From: Ruaniaceae bacterium
Lineage (GTDB): Bacteria > Actinomycetota > Actinomycetes > Actinomycetales > Actinomycetaceae
NCBI GenBank assembly: GCA_030450655.1
Contig: JAKDIE010000028.1
Coordinates: 1-9,889, forward strand
DNA length: 9,889 nt
Direction of reading: 5' to 3'
Shown here: positions 1-6,285 of the stretch, piece by piece
How positions within the stretch are numbered: the stretch's first letter is position 1
Layout: each line of letters opens with the position of its first letter
Position numbers and translations under genes: made by a program
Notes under the pieces: generated by a model
What the model was told of the DNA's origin: nothing
The model's input: the letters and a program-made list of their open reading frames with translations, nothing else
Database searches by the model: none

Positions 1-535
1 CCCACCGGTCGTGGTAGCGCGAGATGTCCGTATAGCAGGCAGGATCCGGGCCCCCCGCGCCCGCGTATTTGTTGAAATAGGTCTCGTCATAAAGCCCGGG
101 GTAGTTGAACCACTCGAACTCGCTCCCGGCGAATCCCACCCCGCCCTGCGGCTGCCCGGTCATGTGGTTCACCACCGCGTCCGCGATCACCTCGACCCCG
201 GCGGCGTTGCAGCGCTCCACCATGCCCGCGAACTGCTCCGCCGAACCCATGCGCGAGTTCAGCTCGTACGAGACCGGCTGGTAGTAGGTCCACCATTCGG
301 AGCCAGTGATGTGCTCCTGCGGTGGCGAGGTCTGCACGTAGCCGTATCCGGCGGGCCCGAGCGTGCTCTCGCATTCCTCGGCGATCGAGTCCCACGGGTA
401 GGAGAAGAGGACCGCGATGGTGTCCTTGACGAGTGGTTCGGAGGATGTGCCCGACGGCGCCCCGCTACAGCCCGCAATCAGCGTCACCGTGGCAAATGCC
501 CCCAAGGCGACGATCCGGCGGCGGGACTGACTCAT
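1..535 (-). CDS. Alpha-amylase (GH13) lipoprotein, 5' part only; 3' end beyond window
   Basis: Secreted, probably lipid-anchored alpha-amylase that would hydrolyse alpha-1,4-glucan (starch, glycogen) outside the cell. The 178 visible residues start with a positively charged, hydrophobic signal peptide ending in a lipobox (I20-A21-G22-C23), so Cys23 is the predicted lipidation site. The catalytic domain begins near residue 39. It shows the animal/Streptomyces-type signature GYGYVQTSPPQEH (63-75), then WWTYYQPVSYEL (81-92), and conserved GH13 region I, DAVVNH (119-124), with Asn123 and His124. The catalytic Asp and Glu (regions II and III) lie beyond the window edge, so activity cannot be confirmed. 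The ATG at 535 is well supported: AAGGAG at 541-546 lies five bases upstream. It follows the transglutaminase gene by 52 bases in the same direction and may belong to that transcript or have its own weak promoter. The reading frame stays open to the window edge. Confidence 0.9.
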   Translation of the reverse strand, partial: MSQSRRRIVALGAFATVTLIAGCSGAPSGTSSEPLVKDTIAVLFSYPWDSIAEECESTLGPAGYGYVQTSPPQEHITGSEWWTYYQPVSYELNSRMGSAEQFAGMVERCNAAGVEVIADAVVNHMTGQPQGGVGFAGSEFEWFNYPGLYDETYFNKYAGAGGPDPACYTDISRYHDRW

Positions 536-584
536 GCGTTCTCCTTCGAATCGCGCAGCCCGATCCGTCCGCGCACCACCCACG

Positions 585-590
585 AGTCTA
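585..590 (-). promoter_or_regulatory. Possible -10 element for the amylase gene
   Basis: TAGACT on the minus strand fits the actinobacterial TAnnnT -10 pattern and lies about 50 bases before the amylase start. It overlaps the stop codon of the upstream reading frame. No convincing -35 is seen 16-19 bases further upstream, so read-through from the upstream operon is an equally good explanation. Confidence 0.2.
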
Positions 591-866
591 CCAACGCTGA
601 GCCCCGCCGCGGCGTAGGAGCGACCGCGGTGCGAAGACTGCGCGGAAGCGGGCGCTCGGTGGCGCGGCGGCCCACAGTGCGCGGCGCGCGGTCTCGAGCG
701 ATTTCAGGGGATTGCTCGGCGGCTCGACGTCCGCAGCGCCGTACCGTTCGGCGGTCACGGACTCCGCAAGGCGGCGGGATGCTTCCGCCGGTTCGCCTCC
801 GAGGATGCCGTGCTTCGCGAGGAAATCGGCGAGAGCCTCAGGCGTCTGCGCGCGGGGTGGCGCCAT
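588..866 (-). pseudogene. C-terminal cytoplasmic segment of the TgpA-like transglutaminase, out of frame with the main part
   Basis: This frame encodes about 90 residues with an acidic/basic helical character (motifs QTPEALADFL, SVTAERYGA and the ending FRAVFAPRSLLRR). They match what normally follows the last membrane helix in actinobacterial TgpA/DUF3488 proteins: a cytoplasmic tail with a TPR...ALA start, an RLxxxVxxERYG-type middle and a PRSLL end. The upstream frame (stop at 838-840) breaks off exactly where this one should continue. The span 588-2898 is 2311 bases, one more than a multiple of three, so removing a single base would give one protein of about 769 residues. The ATG at 864-866 has no Shine-Dalgarno, so independent translation is unlikely. 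The cause could be a real frameshift mutation or a sequencing error. Confidence 0.7.
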
Positions 867-2898
867 CGGCCCGGGCTGTGAGGCCGAGGTCGATCACGCA
901 GTCACCAAATTCGGCCCACGCGTTCCGGGCTGGCAGCAGCCCGCCCCGTGCCGCCCGCACCCGCCGGATGTTGCGGGCGCGCCGGATCGCGGCGGGAAGC
1001 AGCAGTGCGGCGCACACGAGAACTAGGATGGTGAGCGCGCCGTTACCCCGCTCGCGCTGGCCGGTGCCGCCCTCGGGGGTGGCGGCGTCGTCGGGCTCAG
1101 TGACCTCGGGGGCCTCCTCGGGCTCGGGAGTCTCCGAGGCGTCCTCCTCAGGCTCGGGAGTGTCCTCGTCAATGGGGCCCTCGGAGAGATCGGCGGGCTC
1201 GCCCGCGGCGGAGCGTGCCCCCGCACCACCGGGCGTTGGCTCGAACGGGACCCAGCCGATCCCTTCCACGAAGATCTCGGGCCAGGCGTGGAGCTCCCTC
1301 CCGCGCACGGTGGATTCACCCTGGCCGTCAGAGAAGCTCGCGTAGCCGATTGCCACGCGCGTGGGCGCTCCCAGATAGCGCGCCATCACGGCGAATGTTG
1401 AGGCGTAATGCACGCAGAAGCCGCGCCGATCCGCCAGCAGGACCTCCATCACGTCGTAGGGATTGCCGCCTTCCATCCCCGGCGAGTACGGTGCCGCTTC
1501 GTCGTACTCGAAGCTGCCGTCCGTGAACCACGCCTGCAGCGCCGAGCCGAGCTCAAGCCGATCCTGGGCGCCCTGAGTAGCCTGTTGAGCGGGCTCGGAG
1601 ATGGTATCGGGGAGACCTTCGGGGAGGGCGAGGTACGGCTCCAACTCCGCCGGTGCGCTCGTGCCTTCAGGATAGAGGGTCATCACCGAGCCGAGATCAA
1701 CGTCGCGGAAGCTGGTCCAGTCGTTAGGAAGGGTTGGCACGTACTCTGCGGTGTACTGGTCACTCCTGCGCGTCGTTGTGCTCTCGGATCGCGCGGTGCT
1801 TGAGGATTCAGACCACAGCCATTGAGCCGGATCGAAGGAGGAATCGGCGGACTCCACGCGCGTTGCCGACTGCGGCAACGGTAGCCATTCGCTCACGAGC
1901 CCGTTGATCGTGACTGCCACGGTGGAGGTCGCCTCTGCAGGGATGGTGAACTCGCTGGAGGGCGGAATCGTGATCGGCGCGCGAGGCGCGGTGACGGTGG
2001 AACCAGCGGCGTTGAATTCATCGTCCGGGAGCCAGCGCCCGCCGCTGAACTCGGAGAGCGTGGCGAGAGTGAATCGCAGCGGGCCGGGGCCATCGCTCGT
2101 GAAATCGAAGACTCGGGCGTTGCTTCGGTATCTCAAGTCGTTCGCGAGGGTGATGGTGACATCCGGGACCGAGGTCGATACGGGCGCCGCCACCACCGAT
2201 TCGTTCCAGATGCGATCCCGAGTGGGTGGAGCCAGCGCCATTGCGGCGCCCGCCACCGCCACGGCGAGCGCGGCCGCTCCCAATCCAAGCCACCTCGCGC
2301 GTGGCGATCCCAACCAGGCGAGCATTGCGAGCGCGAGTCCCGCGAGCACGAGGAGCGTGCCGTCCATGCGTACCGCAATCACGGCATAGGGGACAAGCAT
2401 GAAGGCGGAAGCCACCACCCCCGCAGCCAGCGGCATCCCCGATCCCACCAGAATCAACGCAGTTGCGAACACGCCGAGGAGGATCGCCAGCAGCGCCAGG
2501 TCCTGAAGTGGGCCGGCCGGGTCCAGCGGTGCGAAGTCGTCGTACGCAATCCCTTGCGCCTCGAGAAGCATCTCTCGAGGCTCGGAGACCCACGCTCCCA
2601 GCCGTCCGCTGCGCCACACCCAGTACACCCAGGTGAGGGCCCCAGCGAGCCCTCCGGCAAGGCTCGCAGATGTGGATGCCTCACCGCGTACGGTGCGGAG
2701 GAGGCACGCCACGAGGAGAGTTGCCGCGCAGATCGTCAGCGCCGCCGGAATCCACGGACCGGGCAGGAACACCTCGGTCAACGTCATCACAACGAGCGCC
2801 CACAGGGCCATCAAGGCAAGCCCTGCCGTAAGGAGCCGCACGGGATTCAGCTCACCGGGATGGGCCTGCGTGCTTGCTCTGCCCCGCTCAGCTGCCAT
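838..2898 (-). CDS. TgpA-like membrane transglutaminase (DUF3488/transglutaminase core), C-terminus frameshifted
   Basis: Membrane protein with an extracytoplasmic transglutaminase-like (papain-fold) domain; the physiological substrate is not known. Of 686 residues, about 20-225 form a block of hydrophobic helices (clear ones near 21-40, 48-68, 134-152, 157-176, 180-197, 205-224). An extracellular beta-rich region follows. The transglutaminase core has catalytic Cys495 (RRGFCVHYAS), His537 (GRELHAWPE) and an acidic third residue at Glu553 (WVPFEPTP). A Pro/Glu-rich linker (about 566-612) leads to a last helix (621-638) and a basic cytoplasmic stretch. The ATG at 2898 is preferred: it overlaps the DUF58 stop by 11 bases, and the upstream in-frame extension is coded inside DUF58. 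There is no good Shine-Dalgarno, so translation is probably coupled. The frame ends early at 838; the rest of the domain continues in another frame to 588. Confidence 0.85.
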   Translation of the reverse strand: MAAERGRASTQAHPGELNPVRLLTAGLALMALWALVVMTLTEVFLPGPWIPAALTICAATLLVACLLRTVRGEASTSASLAGGLAGALTWVYWVWRSGRLGAWVSEPREMLLEAQGIAYDDFAPLDPAGPLQDLALLAILLGVFATALILVGSGMPLAAGVVASAFMLVPYAVIAVRMDGTLLVLAGLALAMLAWLGSPRARWLGLGAAALAVAVAGAAMALAPPTRDRIWNESVVAAPVSTSVPDVTITLANDLRYRSNARVFDFTSDGPGPLRFTLATLSEFSGGRWLPDDEFNAAGSTVTAPRAPITIPPSSEFTIPAEATSTVAVTINGLVSEWLPLPQSATRVESADSSFDPAQWLWSESSSTARSESTTTRRSDQYTAEYVPTLPNDWTSFRDVDLGSVMTLYPEGTSAPAELEPYLALPEGLPDTISEPAQQATQGAQDRLELGSALQAWFTDGSFEYDEAAPYSPGMEGGNPYDVMEVLLADRRGFCVHYASTFAVMARYLGAPTRVAIGYASFSDGQGESTVRGRELHAWPEIFVEGIGWVPFEPTPGGAGARSAAGEPADLSEGPIDEDTPEPEEDASETPEPEEAPEVTEPDDAATPEGGTGQRERGNGALTILVLVCAALLLPAAIRRARNIRRVRAARGGLLPARNAWAEFGDCVIDLGLTARADGATPRADA
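1102..1161 (-). repeat. Two-unit 30-bp imperfect tandem repeat in the transglutaminase linker
   Basis: Units 1132-1161 and 1102-1131 match at 23 of 30 bases by my count. They encode TPEPEEDASE followed by TPEPEEAPEV in the acidic, proline-rich linker between the transglutaminase core and the last membrane helix. This looks like a small duplication in a low-constraint spacer. Confidence 0.65.
1861..1880. repeat. GC-rich 8-bp perfect inverted repeat, 4-base loop, inside transglutaminase gene
   Basis: CGTTGCCG and its exact reverse complement CGGCAACG are separated by ACTG. The structure is coding (residues about 340-346) and no T-tract follows. It could form a stable RNA hairpin, but its role, if any, is unknown. 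Confidence 0.5.
2558..2581. repeat. 9-bp perfect inverted repeat, 6-base loop, inside transglutaminase gene
   Basis: GCCTCGAGA, six bases, then TCTCGAGGC: all nine positions pair. It lies in codons about 106-114, between membrane helices of the transglutaminase. It may form a hairpin in DNA or mRNA; no function can be assigned. Confidence 0.5.
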
Positions 2899-3976
2899 CA
2901 ATCTGCACCCATCTCCACTGTGGGGGTGGCTCGGAGCCCATCGTCTCGGAGGTGAGAACCACCGTGCCGCCACCAGGCACACCATTGAGGTAGCGGGCGA
3001 GGGATTCGGAGACGCGGCCCGTCACAACCAGGCTGAGGGGAGGAATCGAACGGGCCTCCCAGAGCGGTGCGTTCTCGGTGGTCTGTACCAGTGTGAGGTG
3101 GCGGAGCGTCTCGGCCACGGTGCCCAGCGTGATCGAATCGCCATCCAGGTAGAGGCGTATTGAGGATCCGTCCTGGAGTAGACGAACCGCCAGCGTCGCG
3201 GCTGCGGAGACGGCGCGTTCTAATGCGGCGCGGGACGAGTATGCGCTGCCGGCAGTCTCGAGCAGGAGCGCTCGCTCGGGCTTCTCGGAACTCTCGTTCA
3301 CGTTGACGAGCAGTTCACCCTGCCGCGCGCTCTGCTTCCAGTGGATCTGACGCCACGCATCCCCGCTGCGATACGAACGGACAACGCCGCCGGGAACGCC
3401 CGATCCCCGGATCGTGGAGCGCACCCGCGAATCATCCTCGCCGCGTTGCCCCACTGTGCCCCCGTCGAGGAGTGTGGCCAGGGTAGGGATGAGCTGCGGC
3501 AGAACCAGCAACTCTGCGGCGGCACGGACCGTGCGCGTCCTTCTGGCGAGCCCGAGCGGGTCCATAAAGCTCGCCGCCGTGACTCGCAAGGTCTGCTGGC
3601 CACGCGCGCCCGCAGCCCAGGAGCGCTCAAGCACAGCGGGGCTCCCGGGCCCGATGGAATCTGCGATCGCGTGATCGGGCAGCTCCCAGTGAAGCTGGAA
3701 TCCGGAGATTGACTGAAGCCGACGGCGCACATCGGCGGTGACGGTGATGCGCTCACCCACCGTTGGTGTTGGGTTGGAGACGCCGACTCGTACGGTGGGG
3801 CGTGAAAGTAGCGGGACGAGTAAGGCCATCACAAGGGACACCGCGACCATGGACCCGAGGAGCGCGATCAGGTACCAGAGGTCCCGCAGTCCGATCACCC
3901 ACCAGACTCCCCACAGTGCGAGCGATCCGAGGAGCGTGCCCCAGCCGCGCCGAGTGAGCGTCAACGGAAGCATCAT
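2888..3976 (-). CDS. DUF58 domain membrane protein
   Basis: Protein of 362 residues, normally found between a MoxR ATPase and a TgpA-type transglutaminase; the biochemical role is unsettled. Two hydrophobic helices (about 13-30 and 33-57) anchor the N-terminus. A soluble region with beta-rich character follows, then the DUF58 signature at about 199-226 (VRSYRSGDAWRQIHWKQSAR then LLVNVNE), matching the family pattern R-x-Y-x-x-G-D-x-x-R-x-I-x-W-x-x-S-A-R. The C-terminal half resembles the von Willebrand A-like part of the family. Two adjacent ATGs (3976 and 3973) are possible. The first gives the ATGA overlap with the moxR stop (3973-3976), typical of coupled translation. No Shine-Dalgarno is visible. 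It overlaps the transglutaminase start by 11 bases. Length and motif are normal for the family. Confidence 0.9.
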   Translation of the reverse strand: MMLPLTLTRRGWGTLLGSLALWGVWWVIGLRDLWYLIALLGSMVAVSLVMALLVPLLSRPTVRVGVSNPTPTVGERITVTADVRRRLQSISGFQLHWELPDHAIADSIGPGSPAVLERSWAAGARGQQTLRVTAASFMDPLGLARRTRTVRAAAELLVLPQLIPTLATLLDGGTVGQRGEDDSRVRSTIRGSGVPGGVVRSYRSGDAWRQIHWKQSARQGELLVNVNESSEKPERALLLETAGSAYSSRAALERAVSAAATLAVRLLQDGSSIRLYLDGDSITLGTVAETLRHLTLVQTTENAPLWEARSIPPLSLVVTGRVSESLARYLNGVPGGGTVVLTSETMGSEPPPQWRWVQIDGS

Positions 3977-4968
3977 CGCACCGGAGTGCGCGCGACTATC
4001 TCATGGACGATCTCTGACGCCGCAGAAAGGGCATTTCCGGCCGTTGCGAAGTGGCCGCTCGGTGCCAGGCGATGGGGAAGAACGCGGCCGGCGAGCGCTC
4101 CCACGTCGTCCGGAGAAACGAAATCCCTGCCGTAGACGGCTGCACGGGAACGGGCCATACGGGAGAGATGAAGAGTAGCTCGAGGGCTGCCACCGAGGGT
4201 GATGCCCGGGTGAGTGCGTGTAGCCGAGACGATAGCCACCAAGTAGCGTGCCACCTCGTCCGCAAGAGGAACCCGCTCTACTACACGGCGCGCGGCCACG
4301 ACCTCGTCCACGGTTGCCACCGGGGTGACGGCCACTGCAGGATCCGAGAGACGGCGAGCGGTGAGCATCGCCATCTCCGATGCGGCATCGGGGTATCCGA
4401 GCGAGATGCGGGCCATGAAGCGGTCCCGCTGAGCCTCGGGCAACGGGAAGGTTCCCTCCATGTCCTGAGGATTCTGGGTTGCGACGACCATGAACAGTTC
4501 GGGCAGCGAGTGGGTGGTCCCGTCGATGGTCACGGAATGCTCGCCCATCGCTTCGAGGAGCGCCGATTGGGTCTTGGGGGTTGCCCTGTTCACCTCGTCA
4601 CCCACCACGATGTTCGTGAAGATCGGGCCAGGGTGGAACTCGAACTGGCGCTGGTCCTGGTCGTACACCGAGACTCCCGTGATGTCCGTGGGGAGCATGT
4701 CCGAGGTGAACTGGATCCGCCGGGACGTGGCGTCGATAGACCGCGCGAGGGTCGTTGCCAGAGTCGTCTTGCCAACGCCGGGCACGTCCTCGATGAGGAG
4801 ATGCCCGCCAGCAAGCAAGGTGATGATCGCCGATTCGATGGCGTCCGGCCTGCCATTGAGAACCCGCCCCAGCGACACCGCAATACTGTGGGCGAGAGCG
4901 CGCACATTCCCGTCTTCGGACTGGATCTGGCGCAGGGCGTCGTCACCTTGGCGGTGTGTCGCACTCAT
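3973..4968 (-). CDS. MoxR-family AAA+ ATPase
   Basis: Cytoplasmic AAA+ ATPase of 331 residues, thought in this family to act as a chaperone-like partner for proteins coded next to it. All expected motifs are present: Walker A GVGKTT (64-69, Lys67), Walker B with Asp124-Glu125 in VVGDEVNRA, sensor 1 Asn166 in ATQNP, arginine-finger region PEAQRDRF (177-184), and sensor 2 Arg263 in GSPRATLHL. The C-terminal lid domain is complete. It is first in the operon moxR-DUF58-transglutaminase and overlaps the DUF58 gene by four bases. The ATG at 4968 has no Shine-Dalgarno, but a -10-like element lies six bases before it, suggesting a leaderless mRNA. It is transcribed divergently from the unknown gene at 5042. 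The adjacent DUF58 and transglutaminase proteins are its likely clients; this is inference from context. Confidence 0.93.
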   Translation of the reverse strand: MSATHRQGDDALRQIQSEDGNVRALAHSIAVSLGRVLNGRPDAIESAIITLLAGGHLLIEDVPGVGKTTLATTLARSIDATSRRIQFTSDMLPTDITGVSVYDQDQRQFEFHPGPIFTNIVVGDEVNRATPKTQSALLEAMGEHSVTIDGTTHSLPELFMVVATQNPQDMEGTFPLPEAQRDRFMARISLGYPDAASEMAMLTARRLSDPAVAVTPVATVDEVVAARRVVERVPLADEVARYLVAIVSATRTHPGITLGGSPRATLHLSRMARSRAAVYGRDFVSPDDVGALAGRVLPHRLAPSGHFATAGNALSAASEIVHEIVARTPVR

Positions 4969-4974
4969 AGGTGC

Positions 4975-5004
4975 AGGGTACCCAGATCTAGCGTGAGACG
5001 TGAA
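4975..5004 (-). promoter_or_regulatory. Putative promoter of the moxR operon (leaderless)
   Basis: On the minus strand TTCACG (4999-5004) and TACCCT (4975-4980) are separated by 18 bases. Exactly six bases lie between the -10 and the ATG at 4968, so transcription could start at the A of the start codon. The -10 lies in an 8-bp palindrome GGGTACCC (4976-4983), and GTGAG/CTCAC (4994-4998, 5010-5014) flank the -35. Either could be an operator. Confidence 0.45.
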
Positions 5005-5028
5005 CAGAGCTCACACAGTGCATCCGCG

Positions 5029-5034
5029 TAGGAT
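5029..5034 (+). promoter_or_regulatory. Putative -10 element for the 5042 gene (leaderless)
   Basis: TAGGAT is a good actinobacterial -10 match and ends seven bases before the ATG at 5042, placing the expected transcription start on the start codon. A GGAGG at 5036-5040 lies one base before the ATG, too close for normal ribosome binding, which favours leaderless initiation. No clear -35 is seen at normal spacing; TGAACA (5001-5006) is 22 bases upstream. Confidence 0.45.
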
Positions 5035-5041
5035 CGGAGGT

Positions 5042-5527
5042 ATGGCACGCACCAAGCTCCCAGAGACGGTCTCCGTACACCTCGGCAGGCGCACCAGGCA
5101 CGTCACCGCCCCACTCGTGGACAGCGAATGGCTCGTGCTCACGCCCGGCGAGCTCGTCGTCGTCGGCGAAGAAGGAATCCGGCTCGATCTGCCCTGGACC
5201 GCGATCGAGAACGCGAGCTGGGACGGCGAGACGCGCACCTTCACCGTGAACCTCGTGGACGGGCAGGCCGTTGCCATCCAAACGGAGAATGACGACGTGT
5301 GGCTCATGACGGTGGCGCTGCGCGAGCACGTAAACTCGTCGATCGTGCACGTCGAGTACCTGGAGACGGCGGCTGGGGGAGAGGTGCGCGTCCTCGTTCG
5401 CAAGGATTCCACGGGTCAGCTCTCCTCACAGGTGCTCGCACGGGGGCCGATCGCACCGAGCGAAGAGGGCGCAATCGACGCTCTGGAACGCCGCGCCCGC
5501 GCCGCAGTGGGACTTGCCACACCCTAG
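5042..5527 (+). CDS. Conserved actinobacterial protein of unknown function
   Basis: Soluble protein of 161 residues with no signal peptide and no membrane helix. The N-terminal two thirds alternates short beta strands (WLVLTPGELVVVGEEGIRLDLPWTAIENASWD, then TFTVNLVDGQAVAIQ); the order resembles small PH-like beta folds. The C-terminal third has a strand pair (VRVLVRK, SSQVLARG) and a helix (EEGAIDALERRARAAV). From memory, similar proteins with the SSIVH...VRVxxRxD pattern occur next to tRNA-Asn in other actinobacteria; I cannot name a function. The ATG at 5042 is chosen over the GTG at 5000 because the 14 extra residues are low-quality, the GTG lacks a ribosome site, and a -10 lies just before the ATG. 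It diverges from moxR across 73 bases and ends 56 bases before tRNA-Asn. Confidence 0.8.
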   Translation: MARTKLPETVSVHLGRRTRHVTAPLVDSEWLVLTPGELVVVGEEGIRLDLPWTAIENASWDGETRTFTVNLVDGQAVAIQTENDDVWLMTVALREHVNSSIVHVEYLETAAGGEVRVLVRKDSTGQLSSQVLARGPIAPSEEGAIDALERRARAAVGLATP

Positions 5528-5541
5528 AAAGGCCCGGCGAT

Positions 5542-5571
5542 TTCGACGCCGCCGCGATCGCCTGATAAAGT
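5542..5571 (+). promoter_or_regulatory. Putative tRNA-Asn promoter
   Basis: TTCGAC (5542-5547) and TAAAGT (5566-5571) are spaced by 18 bases. The -10 ends 12 bases before the mature tRNA 5' end, leaving a short 5' leader for RNase P removal. Confidence 0.4.
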
Positions 5572-5583
5572 CGGTGAGCGCGA

Positions 5584-5659
<76 letters not shown>

Positions 5660-5686
5660 CCGTCAAGTTCGTACGAGGAATGTTCC

Positions 5687-6181
5687 ATGGCCATGCGAGA
5701 GATCCGGATCATCGGTGACCCCGTACTTCGTACCCCCTGCCAAACAATCACTGAGATCGACGAGCGCGTGAAAGCGCTCGTTGAGGACTTGCTCGAGACC
5801 GTCGATACCGATGGCCGCGCGGGGCTCGCCGCGAACCAGATTGGCGTCTCACTGCGTGCCTTTTCCTGGAACATCGAGGATGAGATCGGCTACGTCCTGA
5901 ATCCCGTGCTCGTTGAGACATCTGAGGACGAGTACCAAGACGGCGAAGAGGGGTGCCTCTCCGTGCCCCAGCTGTGGTACCCCACTGAGCGCGCCTGGTA
6001 CGCGCGTGTCGAGGGGACCGATCTGGACGGCAAGAAGATCGTGATCGAGGGCGAGGGTCTCATGGCGCGCGCGCTCCAGCACGAGACCGATCACCTCGAG
6101 GGACTGTTGTACATCGACCGCCTCGATCGCGCCAACCGCAAGAAGGCCATGAAAGCGATCCGCGAGACCATCACCGGGTGA
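5687..6181 (+). CDS. def: Peptide deformylase
   Basis: Metalloenzyme (usually Fe2+) of 164 residues that removes the formyl group from the N-terminal methionine of new proteins at the ribosome. All three family motifs are present: motif I GLAANQIG (46-53, Gln51), motif II EGCLS (88-92, metal ligand Cys90) and motif III QHETDH (131-136, ligands His132 and His136, catalytic Glu133). Motif I differs slightly from the usual GxGxAAxQ: an Arg (44) stands at the first Gly and Asn50 at the usual hydrophobic or Pro position, as I recall for some actinobacterial forms. The ATG at 5687 is chosen because GAGGAA (5675-5680) lies six bases upstream; the ATG at 5693 would be too far. It is not next to fmt here, so a second deformylase may exist elsewhere. 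It lies just after tRNA-Asn and may share its transcript. Confidence 0.95.
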   Translation: MAMREIRIIGDPVLRTPCQTITEIDERVKALVEDLLETVDTDGRAGLAANQIGVSLRAFSWNIEDEIGYVLNPVLVETSEDEYQDGEEGCLSVPQLWYPTERAWYARVEGTDLDGKKIVIEGEGLMARALQHETDHLEGLLYIDRLDRANRKKAMKAIRETITG

Positions 6182-6211
6182 GCCTGACTAGGCAGAGACG
6201 CGCCGGTCTGG

Positions 6212-6240
6212 TTGAATAGTCACAACCGTGTCATTACTTG
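6212..6240 (+). promoter_or_regulatory. Possible promoter of the DUF3145 gene
   Basis: The 104 bases between def and the DUF3145 gene hold TTGAAT (6212-6217) and, 17 bases on, TACTTG (6235-6240). The -10 lacks the usual final T, so this is a weak call; TATGCG (6242-6247) is a rival. The leader would be about 40 bases, with AAGGAG at 6275-6280 as ribosome site. Confidence 0.3.
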
Positions 6241-6285
6241 CTATGCGGACGTTGGGGAAGACGACCCACACAGCAAGGAGATGAA

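Noticed and set aside
11..1345. Long plus-strand open frame of 444 codons
   Set aside because: It is antisense to the alpha-amylase and transglutaminase genes, both with clear family motifs. The translation is Arg/Pro/Ser-rich with no domain, as expected for a shadow frame in high-GC DNA.
4051..5031. Plus-strand open frame of 326 codons opposite moxR
   Set aside because: moxR on the other strand has every AAA+ motif. This frame is His/Arg-rich shadow sequence with no recognisable domain.
5000..5041. GTG at 5000 as the start of the 5042 gene
   Set aside because: No ribosome site precedes it, the added residues carry no pattern, and the -10 for the ATG start lies inside this stretch.
5530..5563. 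Hairpins (GGCGAT/ATCGCC and CGGCG/CGCCG) between the 5042 gene and tRNA-Asn, as a terminator
   Set aside because: Stems are only 5-6 bp, compete with each other, lack a T-tract, and overlap the likely tRNA promoter -35.
6182..6193. GCCT-GACT-AGGC hairpin after def as a terminator
   Set aside because: Only four base pairs and no T-tract, so too weak to call.
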